Counted from the stretch's first letter, positions 1 through 9,135 are shown. The stretch is 39,298 nucleotides of DNA from Desulfotignum sp. (GCA_011389575.1 JAABUB010000025.1:1-39298); one strand, 5' to 3'. Notes: generated by a model from the sequence alone, not told the origin. Translations and numbers: made by a program.

Positions 1-2469
1 AAGGGCCCTGCGGGTACCCACAAACACCGCAAGCTTCTTTGCCCGGGTGATGCCGGTATAGATCAGGTTGCGGAACAGCATCTTGAAATGCTGGGTCATC
101 ACCGGAATAATCACCGTCTCAAATTCCGATCCCTGGGATTTATGGATGGTCACGGCATAGGCCAGGTCCAGTTCCATGATATCGGCCTGGCGGTAGAGCA
201 CGGGCGGGACGTCAGAAGAAAAAGCGACCGACAAGGTCAGATCCGTTGTATCGATGCGGGTGATGGTACCGATATCGCCGTTGAACACGTTCAGGTCATA
301 ATTGTTTTTTCGATGAATCACCCGGTCCCCCTTCCGGAATATGCGCTGTCCCACGGTGAGCTGGGCTTTGCCCGGTGCTTGCGGGTTGGCGGCTTCCTGA
401 ATCACCTGGTTCAGATTCACCGTACCCAAAGAGCCCCTGGTCATAGGGGACAGCACCTGGATCTCCGGGGAAGGCCCGTGGTATCGGGGGATCCATTCCA
501 TATACAGTTTTTTGATGACATCCACGGCTGTCAGCCCGTAATGCAGCGAAGACCAGGGATGGACCTTCTGGAGTACTGACAGCAGTTCTTCCACCCGGTT
601 GCCGGCTTTTGCCACCTGCTTCAGATTCACATGGGCAAATTTTTCAGGGATCTGGATCTCGGTTTCATAGGGATGCACCGATTCTTTGACCCGGAATTCG
701 AACAGGTCCGGATCTTCCATGTCCTGGAGCACCTGTTTTTTCTCCCGCTGCATCAGGGCCTTGATACGCTGGATAAATTGCAGCTGCTCTTTTGTGGCTT
801 CATCTGCATCCATAAACAGACAATCAATTTTTTTGGACCATACAGACGGATCCTTGAACGGGGAAGCAACCCAGGGCATTTTCCCTGCATTGATCTGGTG
901 GGCATATTGGATGATCAAAGACTGGGCCGCCTGCCGGAAGATCTGTGTCAGCCGGAAACAGGCGATTCTGCCAGAGGCGATCAGGTCTTTGAGCACATTG
1001 CCGGCCCCCACTGAGGGCAGCTGGTCGTAATCACCGATAAACACCACCTGGCAACCCGTGGGAACCGCCTTGAGCAAAGATGCGGTCAAGGTGATATCCA
1101 GCATGGAACATTCATCCACCACCAGAAAATCCATTTCAAGGGGGGTATCTTCATTTTTTTTGAACCGGCCGTTCTGCCATCCCAGCAGCCGGTGAATGGT
1201 TTTGGCTTCTTTACCGATCACCTCTCCCATGCGCTGGGCTGCCCTGCCCGTGGGTGCCGCCAGAAGCACACGGCGCTTCATCGCCTCAATAAGTTCCACC
1301 AGAACCCGGGTGGTGGTGGTCTTGCCGCAGCCAGGGCCGCCGGTGAGAATGGACATCCCTTTGCCTGCAATACCCTGGACCGCTGCTGCCTGTTCATCGC
1401 TCAACTGCAATTGCCTGGCCCTGGTAAACAGCTTGATCCACCGGCTGATCCGGGAAATGTCCACATCCGGGGGATCGGTCATTTTTGCAATGCGCCTGGC
1501 CACATATAATTCATCAAAATACAGGGATCTGGCATAATAACAGTCCCGGGGGGCCTCCCCGTCCTCCAGAACCAGGCGCCTTCGCATGAGCAGGCGGTCA
1601 GTTTCCATGGTTTCCAGAATCTGTGCAAGAACGCCGGAAAGATCCAGTTCCAGCAATTGTCTCACCTGGTCCAGGATCTGGGAAAAGGTCAAAAAGCAAT
1701 GGCCGAAATCCCTGGCTGCAGACAGCACATGCCGAATGCCGGCGGTTATCCGCTCGGGACTGTCCACAGCCAGCCCCATACTCAGGGCCACCTTGTCTGC
1801 GGAAAAAAAACCGATGCCGTAAAAATCATCGGCCAGACGGTAGGGATCTGCCATGACATTGGCAATGGCATCATCGCCGTATGCCTTGTAAATACGCACC
1901 GAAAACAAGGTGGAAATGCCATGGGACTGCAGAAACATCATCACATCCCGGATAGCTCTGTGCTCGGTCCAGGCGGCAGATATCATTTCCAGCTTTTTTT
2001 CGGCAATGCCCGGCACCTCCATGAGGCGATGGATGCGGTTTTCAAACACATCCAGGGTCTGGTCTTTAAAATGTGCAACAATTTTTTTGGCGGTCTTCGG
2101 CCCCACCCCTTTTATCAGGCCGGACCCGATATATTTTTCCAGAGCAGCGGCTGAAGCGGGTTTGTGTTCCTGGGCCCGGGTGGCAGAAAACTGGCGCCCG
2201 TATTTGGGATGCATCTGCCAGGCCCCTTCAAATGCCATGGTGGCACCGGCAAACACCCGGGTCTGGTGCACCAGCACAGTTTCGCGCTTTGCCGGCGCGT
2301 CAAAAGGCAGTACCTGAAGCACAGACCATCCATTATCAGGGTTATGAAAGGTCACCCGGTCAACCACCCCTTTCAGTTGCTCTTTGATAACCCCCCGGTC
2401 CGCGGGAATATCGGATTGTCTGTCCGGCGGGGCCTGAACCGCCGGGTATGCATAGTTCCGGTCTTCCAT
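1..2469 (-). CDS. recD2: RecD2-type superfamily 1B DNA helicase, 3' end cut by the window edge
   Basis: This is an uninterrupted minus-strand reading frame of about 823 codons that runs off the left edge. The N-terminal part has an OB-like segment (VTFHNPDNGWSVLQV) and helix-hairpin-helix repeats around residues 120-190 (GLIKGVGPKTAKKI, VPGIAEKKLE), as in RecD2. Walker A is TGGPGCGKT at about residues 376-384, motif II is VVDECSML, motif III is FIGDYDQLPSVGAGN, and the late motifs are AVTIHKSQGSEF and IYTGITRAK near the edge, so little is missing. RecD2 proteins are 5'-3' DNA helicases acting in repair without RecBC. Residues about 535-665 are longer than I expect for the family. ATG at 2469 is chosen; an in-frame ATG at 2481 is also possible. 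It is divergent from the gene at 2627. Confidence 0.93.
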   Translation of the reverse strand, partial: MEDRNYAYPAVQAPPDRQSDIPADRGVIKEQLKGVVDRVTFHNPDNGWSVLQVLPFDAPAKRETVLVHQTRVFAGATMAFEGAWQMHPKYGRQFSATRAQEHKPASAAALEKYIGSGLIKGVGPKTAKKIVAHFKDQTLDVFENRIHRLMEVPGIAEKKLEMISAAWTEHRAIRDVMMFLQSHGISTLFSVRIYKAYGDDAIANVMADPYRLADDFYGIGFFSADKVALSMGLAVDSPERITAGIRHVLSAARDFGHCFLTFSQILDQVRQLLELDLSGVLAQILETMETDRLLMRRRLVLEDGEAPRDCYYARSLYFDELYVARRIAKMTDPPDVDISRISRWIKLFTRARQLQLSDEQAAAVQGIAGKGMSILTGGPGCGKTTTTRVLVELIEAMKRRVLLAAPTGRAAQRMGEVIGKEAKTIHRLLGWQNGRFKKNEDTPLEMDFLVVDECSMLDITLTASLLKAVPTGCQVVFIGDYDQLPSVGAGNVLKDLIASGRIACFRLTQIFRQAAQSLIIQYAHQINAGKMPWVASPFKDPSVWSKKIDCLFMDADEATKEQLQFIQRIKALMQREKKQVLQDMEDPDLFEFRVKESVHPYETEIQIPEKFAHVNLKQVAKAGNRVEELLSVLQKVHPWSSLHYGLTAVDVIKKLYMEWIPRYHGPSPEIQVLSPMTRGSLGTVNLNQVIQEAANPQAPGKAQLTVGQRIFRKGDRVIHRKNNYDLNVFNGDIGTITRIDTTDLTLSVAFSSDVPPVLYRQADIMELDLAYAVTIHKSQGSEFETVIIPVMTQHFKMLFRNLIYTGITRAKKLAVFVGTRRAL

Positions 2470-2626
2470 GCATGTCACCATATCCCAAACCAGGGTAGAG
2501 GACAAGTCCCGGAAGACACACTTTTTTTCCCTGTCGCTTAATCCTTGACAGATTTTCCGGGTAAATGGTACCTGTTTGGGAGATACTGCATTTGTCACGC
2601 CAATTTCATTTAAAGGGGGGCAGGCC

Positions 2627-4411
2627 ATGGAAATTTCCGGGATGAAACAAAAAAATCTTATTTCCCAATGGGCCTTTGACACCCGCCCCATTCTGGGCAG
2701 GCTCCACCTGTGGCTGGAAGATGTGCGCATAGAATGGATGCGGGGAAATCCTGAAGACAAGGTTCTGGATACCATCTCTTTTACCGATGACCGTACTGAA
2801 AAAATGCTGGCCATGACCCTGGCGGTTACTGCACTGGGCACCCGGCTGTTCGGCCATTTCGGTAAGGGGGCCGGACTGGAGAAAAAACACCTCAATGTCA
2901 TTAAAAAAGATGCAGACGCCATTTCCGCTTATGCCATGAGTGAAAGCCTGTGGTATCTGTCCCGGACCCTGCCGGAAAACCATGCCATCATGGTCTGTTT
3001 AGGGGAGGGCCTTATGCCCAAAGGCGGAGAAACTGCAGAAATGGGCGCCAACCCCCTGCTGGGATTCGGCCGGATCTATGCCCGGCCTCAGGTGGCAAAA
3101 TTCCTGGAGGACTGTGTGTTGAAACTGATCAATGATCCCGGCTATGTGTGGGATGATTTCAGACGGGCCACAGCCAAAAAGGATATCACTGTATGGGGCG
3201 CTGCCATCGATACCCTGGAGAACACCTCCAGATTTGCCAAGGGTGAAGAAACCGGTCCCATGACCATTCTTCACCTGTTTGATCAGCCGTTGGCCATCTG
3301 CGACCAGTATGAAGGGTATATTGCCAATCTGGTGATACCAAAAAAAATTGTGGACCGGGCAGCAGAAGATTCGGTTCTCATTGATTTTTTCACCCCCAGG
3401 CATCTGGTGGTCAAAGCCATCCAGAAAACCTATCCCGGCATTCAGCCCTGCAATATCCATGTGTGGACCCTTACAGGAGAAAACCGGTCCCCCCGCATCG
3501 GACTGATCTGGGACCAGTGGAAAAATGCCGGTGCCCACCTGGTTGACGAGGCGTGGACACTGCCTTCCGGATTTACCCCGTTCACCGATTCAGGTACCTA
3601 TGCCCCGACTTTGGCGGTGGGGGACTGGAAAGATGAAAACCAGGACACCCATTTATTTATTGTGGACGGATATGCTGCATCAGCCGAAGCTATCCAGGCA
3701 GCCAGCCTGGCCCCGATTCTGGATCTGTCTGTTTCCCTGGCAGTGCTCTCCTCCAAATTCAGATTCGCTGCCCACATGGATGCCGCCGCCATGAAACTGG
3801 ATGCTGACAGTTCCGCTTTTGCCGGTTTGCTGCAGAAAATCATCAACCATGATCTGGATCCCGATACTGTCGCGACCTACCGGGAAAGCATTCAACTGGC
3901 CAAAAAAGCAGGGATTCCTCTGGACAAACGTACCATCAGCGCCGATGACCTGATCTCGGAAAAAAAATGGCAGTCCCTGGCAGGGGCGGGATATATGCTG
4001 CCCGACCCCTATACAGGGGCGCCGGGCGTCACACAGATTTCTGAAGACACCTATGAGGTCACAGTACGCCTGACCTCTGCCAGAGGCGACAAACGCATTA
4101 CCTTTGCCTTGCGCCTGCTGGAAAGCTTTGAAGAGAGCAAGCTGGTATTCAGTCCTCTTTTGAACCGGTTTCTCAAGGGAGAGGATTTCCTGCACCGGGC
4201 TGTGAAGATTTCCGACTCCGGGCGTATCCGCAATGAATTGCAGACCCTTTGTTCAGATGCCCTGACCTATTTCGGCAACACAGTGGAACTGGAATTTGAC
4301 AAAATATCCAGGGCCACCATTTCCCCGGAAAACCAGGAAAAGCTGCGGCAGATATTAACCTGGTATAAAGAAAATTATCCCATCTGGTTTGAGTGGCTGG
4401 AAATCAGGTGA
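2627..4411 (+). CDS. Large protein of unknown function (594 aa)
   Basis: I do not recognise this family. The start is set at ATG 2627 because a G-rich Shine-Dalgarno (AAAGGGGGG) ends six bases before it; an earlier in-frame ATG at 2576 lacks one. No signal peptide, transmembrane helix, Walker motif or cysteine cluster is evident. The product is soluble-looking, acidic and rich in Trp. Segments such as HVWTLTGENRSPRIGLIWDQW and LHLWLEDVRIEWMRG stand out as possibly conserved. Codon use and GC content match the neighbours. It stands alone, divergent from recD2, and its TGA is only nine bases from the end of the convergent GntR gene, so co-function with either neighbour is not implied. Confidence 0.8.
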   Translation: MEISGMKQKNLISQWAFDTRPILGRLHLWLEDVRIEWMRGNPEDKVLDTISFTDDRTEKMLAMTLAVTALGTRLFGHFGKGAGLEKKHLNVIKKDADAISAYAMSESLWYLSRTLPENHAIMVCLGEGLMPKGGETAEMGANPLLGFGRIYARPQVAKFLEDCVLKLINDPGYVWDDFRRATAKKDITVWGAAIDTLENTSRFAKGEETGPMTILHLFDQPLAICDQYEGYIANLVIPKKIVDRAAEDSVLIDFFTPRHLVVKAIQKTYPGIQPCNIHVWTLTGENRSPRIGLIWDQWKNAGAHLVDEAWTLPSGFTPFTDSGTYAPTLAVGDWKDENQDTHLFIVDGYAASAEAIQAASLAPILDLSVSLAVLSSKFRFAAHMDAAAMKLDADSSAFAGLLQKIINHDLDPDTVATYRESIQLAKKAGIPLDKRTISADDLISEKKWQSLAGAGYMLPDPYTGAPGVTQISEDTYEVTVRLTSARGDKRITFALRLLESFEESKLVFSPLLNRFLKGEDFLHRAVKISDSGRIRNELQTLCSDALTYFGNTVELEFDKISRATISPENQEKLRQILTWYKENYPIWFEWLEIR

Positions 4412-4420
4412 TCTTCTGCA

Positions 4421-5131
4421 TCAGATGGGTTTGATATGCTTTTCATCCAGGGCCCGCTGGATGCATTCAATGGCATGCTGTTTAACGTTGGAAATATGCC
4501 GGGACAAAATTGTCCGGGCCTGGTGCACCTCTTTTTTTACAATAGCTTCATACAATTGAATATGCTCGCTGTCCACCCGGTCCATGGGGGTGACGAACAA
4601 AATATTGCCCCGGTATTTGAGATACAGCAGATCAAACAGATATTTCAGGGTATTGATCTGGATCCGGTTCCCGGACAACTGGGCCAGATGTAAATGAAAT
4701 TCCATGTCTTTGAGCAGCCGTTCCTTGAGATAGATGTCCCGCACTGCTGCCAGATGGCTGTCCAGGGCTTTTTTCAACTGGTTCAACCCCCGTTTGCCAA
4801 TGGTTTTAATGGTGGTTTCCAGCAGTGATATCTCGATCAGTTCCCTGAAGTCATAAATTTCTATGATCTCTACCAGGCTCACATTTTCCGTATAATATCC
4901 CCGGTTGGGTTCATGCCGGACCAGGCCCTGGAACTCCAGGTGTTTCAACGCCTGAATCACCGGAGTGGTACTCATGTTCAGCCGTTTTGCCAGATCACCG
5001 TAGGAAATTTTCTGTCCCGGAATGATCTCGTTGTGAAAAAACATCCGGCGGATGCCCATATAGGCTTCTTTTGTAAAATCTTCCTTGGTTTTTCCGGCCC
5101 CTGTTTTTTTTGTGTTTTCCATGACCGTCAT
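4421..5131 (-). CDS. GntR-family transcriptional regulator, FadR/FCD type
   Basis: This 236-aa protein has a winged helix at about residues 20-88 (EAYMGIRRMFFHNEIIPGQKI, then DLAKRLNMSTTPVIQALKHLEFQGLVRHEPNRGYY), which is the classic GntR recognition helix and wing. It is followed by an all-helical FCD ligand domain. Candidate metal or ligand residues are in MEFHLHLAQLSGN, SEHIQLYEAI and LSRHISNVKQH, the three usual FCD positions. FCD regulators generally sense small carboxylates. It is divergent from the 2-oxoacid oxidoreductase genes at 5296 across a 164-bp gap holding a strong promoter and an inverted repeat, so it probably controls them and itself. That target is inference. Confidence 0.92.
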   Translation of the reverse strand: MTVMENTKKTGAGKTKEDFTKEAYMGIRRMFFHNEIIPGQKISYGDLAKRLNMSTTPVIQALKHLEFQGLVRHEPNRGYYTENVSLVEIIEIYDFRELIEISLLETTIKTIGKRGLNQLKKALDSHLAAVRDIYLKERLLKDMEFHLHLAQLSGNRIQINTLKYLFDLLYLKYRGNILFVTPMDRVDSEHIQLYEAIVKKEVHQARTILSRHISNVKQHAIECIQRALDEKHIKPI

Positions 5132-5163
5132 CCTTATACCAAGACCAGGATAAAATCAATTAA

Positions 5164-5188
5164 AATTATGGGAATTATGGGAATTATG
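5164..5188. repeat. Short 9-bp tandem repeat upstream of the oxidoreductase promoter
   Basis: AATTATGGG occurs at 5164-5172 and 5173-5181, followed by a partial copy AATTATG at 5182-5188. The array ends two bases before the -35 element at 5191, in the gap between the divergent regulator and oxidoreductase genes. It could be a regulator-binding array or simple slippage. Confidence 0.6.
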
Positions 5189-5190
5189 AC

Positions 5191-5219
5191 TTGACATATG
5201 TGTGTGCACCCGGTAAAAT
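5191..5219 (+). promoter_or_regulatory. Sigma70-type promoter of the oxidoreductase operon
   Basis: TTGACA at 5191-5196 and TAAAAT at 5214-5219 are separated by exactly 17 bp. This is the best promoter match in the window. The predicted transcription start is near 5226, giving a leader of about 70 nt before the ATG at 5296, which has a good AAAGGAGAA ribosome binding site. Confidence 0.75.
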
Positions 5220-5241
5220 TCTGGCATAATTTAATCAGATA

Positions 5242-5276
5242 TTTGATCAGATTTTACCTGCCTTTGTCTGATCAAA
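5242..5276. promoter_or_regulatory. Inverted repeat, candidate operator downstream of the promoter
   Basis: TTTGATCAGA (5242-5251) and its exact reverse complement TCTGATCAAA (5267-5276) are separated by 15 bp. The sequence ATCAGAT also occurs as a direct repeat at 5234-5240 and 5246-5252. The arms lie downstream of the predicted transcription start. That suits a repressor site for the adjacent GntR regulator, or a leader hairpin. No T-run follows, so it is not a terminator. Confidence 0.55.
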
Positions 5277-5295
5277 AAAGCAAAGGAGAACCATT

Positions 5296-6414
5296 ATGGC
5301 ATTTGTATTCATGGAAGGCAACGAAGCGGTTGCCAGGGGGGCCATGGCTGCCGGCTGCAATTTTTTTGCCGGTTATCCCATCACACCGGCCACCACCATA
5401 TTCAATAACATGCTCCAGATGCTGCCCCCAAAGGGCGGCACCTGCATCCAGGGAGAAGATGAGATCGCATCCATGGGATACTGCATCGGCGCAGCCATGG
5501 CCGGGAAAAAAGTGCTCACCGCCACCTCCGGCCCGGGCATCAGCCTGTACAGCGAACACATTTCCTTTGCCATCGGCAGTGAGATCCCCCTGGTGATCGC
5601 CAATGTCCAGCGATTAGGGCCCTCCACCGGATCTGCCACACGGGGGGCGGATTCCGACATCCAGTTCATGCGGTGGGGGTCCACTTCCGGCGCCCCCGTA
5701 ATTGTCCTGGCTCCCAAAGATGCGAAAGACTGCCTGGAGTTGACCGTGCATGCCTTCAACTTTGCCGAAGAGTTCCGGTGTCCGGTGTTCATCGCCTCCA
5801 ACAAGGAGATCGGCATGACCAAGGAAAGCTTTGATATGGACGATCTGAATTTGCCGCCACTGGTGGAACGTACCCCGTATACCGGTTCCGACCCGTATGT
5901 GCCTTTTGCCGCCGACCCGGACAAGGCCCCGCCGTTTCTGCCCATCGGGGGCAAAACCCTGGTGCGCCAGACCTCCTCCACCCACGGCCCGGACGGTTAT
6001 ATCACCATTGATCCCCAAATCATTGCCGACATGCAGCAAAGACTGCACACCAAGCTGAATGCAGCCATGGACCGCATCACCCTGTATGAAGAAAACATGG
6101 TGCCGGACACCGACACCCTGGTGATCTCCTACGGCCTCACCTCCCGGGCTGTGACGGATGCAGCCGCAGCCCTGGCAGAAAGGGGCCGGCCCGTATCCAC
6201 ATTGTCGTTGAAAACCTTGTGGCCGGTACCTGAATCCCTGCTTCTGGAAAAGGCGGCCCCGTTCAAACGGATTGTGGTGATCGAGATGAACCTGGGCCAG
6301 TATGTCAATGAAATCAAGCGTGTGCTGTGCGGCAAAAAGGTGGATTTTTACGGCCAGATGAACGGTATTCTGATTCCCCCTGCCAAAATTATGGAGGCCA
6401 TTGAAAATGAATAG
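5296..6414 (+). CDS. 2-oxoacid:ferredoxin oxidoreductase, alpha subunit
   Basis: This 372-aa protein is the pyrimidine-binding half of a TPP-dependent 2-oxoacid oxidoreductase (KorA/VorB-like). YPITPATTIF near residue 28 and GEDEIASMGYCIGAAMAG near residue 53 are the characteristic TPP motifs, with the activating Glu in the second. TSGPGISLYSE and the C-terminal transketolase-C-like domain (VVIEMNLGQYVNEIKRVL) complete the subunit. The reaction is 2-oxoacid plus CoA to acyl-CoA plus CO2, with reduced ferredoxin as electron product. The actual substrate (2-oxoglutarate, branched-chain or other) cannot be told. The stop codon is TAG, notable in a Pyl-decoding genome; readthrough would add 16 sense codons before TGA. 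It overlaps the next gene by 8 bp. Confidence 0.9.
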   Translation: MAFVFMEGNEAVARGAMAAGCNFFAGYPITPATTIFNNMLQMLPPKGGTCIQGEDEIASMGYCIGAAMAGKKVLTATSGPGISLYSEHISFAIGSEIPLVIANVQRLGPSTGSATRGADSDIQFMRWGSTSGAPVIVLAPKDAKDCLELTVHAFNFAEEFRCPVFIASNKEIGMTKESFDMDDLNLPPLVERTPYTGSDPYVPFAADPDKAPPFLPIGGKTLVRQTSSTHGPDGYITIDPQIIADMQQRLHTKLNAAMDRITLYEENMVPDTDTLVISYGLTSRAVTDAAAALAERGRPVSTLSLKTLWPVPESLLLEKAAPFKRIVVIEMNLGQYVNEIKRVLCGKKVDFYGQMNGILIPPAKIMEAIENE

Positions 6415-7696
6415 TTTTTTAAATACCAGCCGACCCCCTGTATTCTGCCCGGGATGCACCCATGACCGCATCACAAAATCCCTGGATGCGGCCCTGGTGA
6501 AACTGGGCATCCCGGACAACAAAACCGTGATCGTCACCGATATCGGGTGTTCGGGCCTGTTTGACACCTTTTTCAATGTCCATGCCCTGCACGGGGTCCA
6601 CGGCCGGGCATTGACCTATGCTGCCGGCCTGAAGCTGGCAGACCCCTCTTTGAATGTCATCGTGACCATGGGAGACGGCGGCATGGGCATCGGCGGGGCC
6701 CATGTCCTGGCCGCCTGCCGCAAGAACCTGGACATGACCCTGATCATTTTAAACAACTTCAACTTCGGCATGACCGGGGGCCAGTATTCCGCCACCACCC
6801 CCAGTGATGCCCAGGTGGGATCCGAATTTCTCAACCAGGCGGAAATTCCCATGGATATCTGCGGCGTGGTGGAAAGTGCCGGTGCCACCTATGTGTCCAG
6901 AATTTCCGGTCATGATGACGGCCTGTCCGACGAACTGGTCTCAGCCATGCAGTACAAGGGGTTTGCCGTGGTGGAAACCCTGGGGTTGTGCACGGGAAGG
7001 TACACCAAGCGCAACCAGCTCACCCCCAAAGTCATTGACCAGATGATTGAACAAAGACCGTCCCCGGGCGGGATGATTGCCAGAAACCAGCGGCCTGAAT
7101 ACGGGGAACGGTACCGGCAGCTGGCAAAGGAAAAGGGGAAATTTCCCGAACCCTTTGTGGTCAAAAAGCAGTTTGACATGCCAGATGCCAGACGGCACGA
7201 AGTGGTGATCCTGGGATCAGCCGGCATGCGCATTGTCACTGCCGGGGATATGGTGTGTTTTGCCGGCATTTCCGGCGGGCTGAACGTGTCCATTAAAAAT
7301 GACTACAACATCACCGTGCTCCGGGGCCAGTCGGTCTCGGAAATTTTGCTGTCCCCCGACACAATCGGGTACACCGGTATCGAGTCCCCCACCGTGGTAC
7401 TGGCCTTGAGTGATGAAGGGGTGGCAAGGCGCCAGAAGATTTTTGCCGGGCTTTCTTCTGACACCTATGTGCTCAAAGAAGCCAGTGTGGCCATTCCCGA
7501 CACACCGGCACAGGTGGAGGAGATCGATTTCAAGGCCATGAAGATCAAGAAGACCGACTGGGCACTGGCTTCTCTGGCTGTTCTGGCCAGCCAAAAAAGA
7601 GTGCTCAACAAAGATATGCTTGTATTTGCCCTGAAATCCCGGTTTAATGAAAAGGTGTTCAACCTGTCCATGGAGACAGTGGAAAAAATTTTGTAA
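6407..7696 (+). CDS. 2-oxoacid:ferredoxin oxidoreductase, beta-gamma fusion
   Basis: This 429-aa protein fuses two subunits. Residues about 1-255 are the TPP-binding beta subunit: CPGC (C14, C17), DIGCSG and CTGRY supply the four cysteines expected for the [4Fe-4S] cluster, and GDGGMGIGGAH followed by NNFNFGMTGGQYS is the TPP/Mg motif. Residues about 265-429 resemble the gamma subunit (VVILGSAGMRIVTAGDMVCFAGI). The ATG at 6407 follows GGAGG with good spacing and sits inside the end of the alpha gene, implying coupled translation; an in-frame TTG at 6401 is less likely. No separate ferredoxin-like delta subunit is nearby, so electrons presumably go to a free ferredoxin. Confidence 0.9.
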   Translation: MNSFLNTSRPPVFCPGCTHDRITKSLDAALVKLGIPDNKTVIVTDIGCSGLFDTFFNVHALHGVHGRALTYAAGLKLADPSLNVIVTMGDGGMGIGGAHVLAACRKNLDMTLIILNNFNFGMTGGQYSATTPSDAQVGSEFLNQAEIPMDICGVVESAGATYVSRISGHDDGLSDELVSAMQYKGFAVVETLGLCTGRYTKRNQLTPKVIDQMIEQRPSPGGMIARNQRPEYGERYRQLAKEKGKFPEPFVVKKQFDMPDARRHEVVILGSAGMRIVTAGDMVCFAGISGGLNVSIKNDYNITVLRGQSVSEILLSPDTIGYTGIESPTVVLALSDEGVARRQKIFAGLSSDTYVLKEASVAIPDTPAQVEEIDFKAMKIKKTDWALASLAVLASQKRVLNKDMLVFALKSRFNEKVFNLSMETVEKIL

Positions 7697-7742
7697 GCAT
7701 TGACAAAACACCCGGATGCGGGGACAGGATTTCAGGGGCGCC

Positions 7743-9041
7743 ATGACAAAACCCGACAGCATGCGCAGAACAGCGGTTGAACCATCGCCTGGGCCCCTGC
7801 CCCCCGCCCTCCTGCTCCGGGTGTTTCTGCCCTTTGCCGGCGGGTATTTTCTGTCCTACCTGTTCCGGGTGGTCAATGCTGTAATCGCACCGGACCTGGC
7901 TGCTGATGTGGGGGTGGACCCCTCTCAACTGGGCCTGCTTACCGCCACCTACCTCATCGCCTTTGCCGCATTCCAGCTGCCCCTGGGCATTCTGCTGGAC
8001 CGGTTCGGCCCCAGGGTGGTGGAAGCGGTGCTGCTGATATTCGCAGCTGCCGGAGCCGCCGTGTTCGCCCTGTCCCATACCCTCACCGGTCTGATCATGG
8101 GCCGGGCCCTCATCGGGTTCGGGGTGTCCGCCTGCCTGATGGCGGCATTCAAATCCTATGTCATCTGGTTTTCGGGCCCTGTATTGTCCCGGATCAACGG
8201 ATTCCAGATGGCGGCTGGCGGCCTGGGAGTCCTGGCCGCCTTCACCCCGGTGGAATTTGCTTTGCGATTCACAGACTGGCGGGGGGTGTTCCTGGGTCTG
8301 GGGGTTCTGTGTGTCCTGATGGCGGTGACAGTGTTCACGGTAGTACCGGAATCGAAAAAAAAACCGGAGCCCGAGCCTTTTTCCCGGCAGATCCAGGGGG
8401 TTGGTCAGGTATTTAAAAGTCTCTTCTTCTGGCGGATCGCGCCGTTGACCATGTTGTCCCAGGCCGGATTCATGGCTGTCCAGGGCTTGTGGGCCGGCCC
8501 CTGGCTGCAGGATGTGGCATCCCTGGACCGGGCAGGGGCTGCTCAGTGCCTGTCCATATCCGCCCTGGCCATGATTGCCGGTTTCATCATTCTGGGATTT
8601 GTTACGGAAAAAATGGCACAAAAAGGCATCCCGGTCCTGTACTCCGCTGTATCCGGCATGACGGTCTTCATCGGCGTACTGGCACTGATGACCTTTGGCG
8701 CCCCTCTCTCTGCCCAGGTACTGATGGCATTGTTCGGATTTTTCGGCACCACCGGGATCCTGTCCTACACCGCCCTGACCCTGGGCTTTCCCGCCCGCCT
8801 GTCCGGCCGGGTCACCACCGGCATCAACCTGCTGGTCTTTCTGGGTGGATTCGGCCTCCAATGGGCAATGGGCACGGTGATCAACCAGTGGGAACCGCCC
8901 CTGCCCGGCCAGTATAACCCGGCCGGATACCAGGCCGCCTTTCTCATGGTCCTGGGCTTCCAGGTGCTGGGCCTGGTCTGGTTTTTCATCTCTCCGCTGC
9001 TGAAAACCAGATCGTCGGATCATGCAGATAACTGCCGATGA
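7743..9041 (+). CDS. Major facilitator superfamily transporter
   Basis: This 432-aa integral membrane protein has about 12 hydrophobic helices and the MFS loop 2-3 signature (GILLDRFGPRVVE, near residue 85). A hydrophilic central loop (ESKKKPEPEPFSRQ) divides the two six-helix halves. The start at 7743 follows AGGGG; an in-frame ATG at 7716 has no ribosome site. It lies 46 bp after the oxidoreductase beta-gamma gene on the same strand and is probably cotranscribed, so it may import a carboxylate used by that enzyme. The substrate cannot be predicted. It is convergent with pylSc, and its 3' end overlaps the DUF2442-like remnant on the other strand. Confidence 0.9.
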   Translation: MTKPDSMRRTAVEPSPGPLPPALLLRVFLPFAGGYFLSYLFRVVNAVIAPDLAADVGVDPSQLGLLTATYLIAFAAFQLPLGILLDRFGPRVVEAVLLIFAAAGAAVFALSHTLTGLIMGRALIGFGVSACLMAAFKSYVIWFSGPVLSRINGFQMAAGGLGVLAAFTPVEFALRFTDWRGVFLGLGVLCVLMAVTVFTVVPESKKKPEPEPFSRQIQGVGQVFKSLFFWRIAPLTMLSQAGFMAVQGLWAGPWLQDVASLDRAGAAQCLSISALAMIAGFIILGFVTEKMAQKGIPVLYSAVSGMTVFIGVLALMTFGAPLSAQVLMALFGFFGTTGILSYTALTLGFPARLSGRVTTGINLLVFLGGFGLQWAMGTVINQWEPPLPGQYNPAGYQAAFLMVLGFQVLGLVWFFISPLLKTRSSDHADNCR

Positions 9042-9135
9042 GAACCAAACGAAAAGATAGCGACAGGCTGAAAGTATTGTCAGTAAAGGTTACATCCCTG
9101 ACCCGTTCCCCAGCCTTAGGTTCCAAAGTATTCAT
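8986..9135 (-). pseudogene. Probable remnant of a DUF2442-like small gene
   Basis: On the minus strand a GGAGG precedes an ATG at 9135, and the first 26 or so codons (GERVRDVTFTDNTFSLSL) resemble the N-terminus of DUF2442 proteins, which are often paired with DUF4160 toxin-antitoxin-like genes. After that the similarity is lost: the frame reads into the complement of the MFS gene end and stops at 8986, giving 49 aa, where the family usually has about 80. I read it as a decayed leftover of an inserted small gene in the gap between the MFS gene and pylSc. The family call is by eye from a short stretch and could be wrong. Confidence 0.35.
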
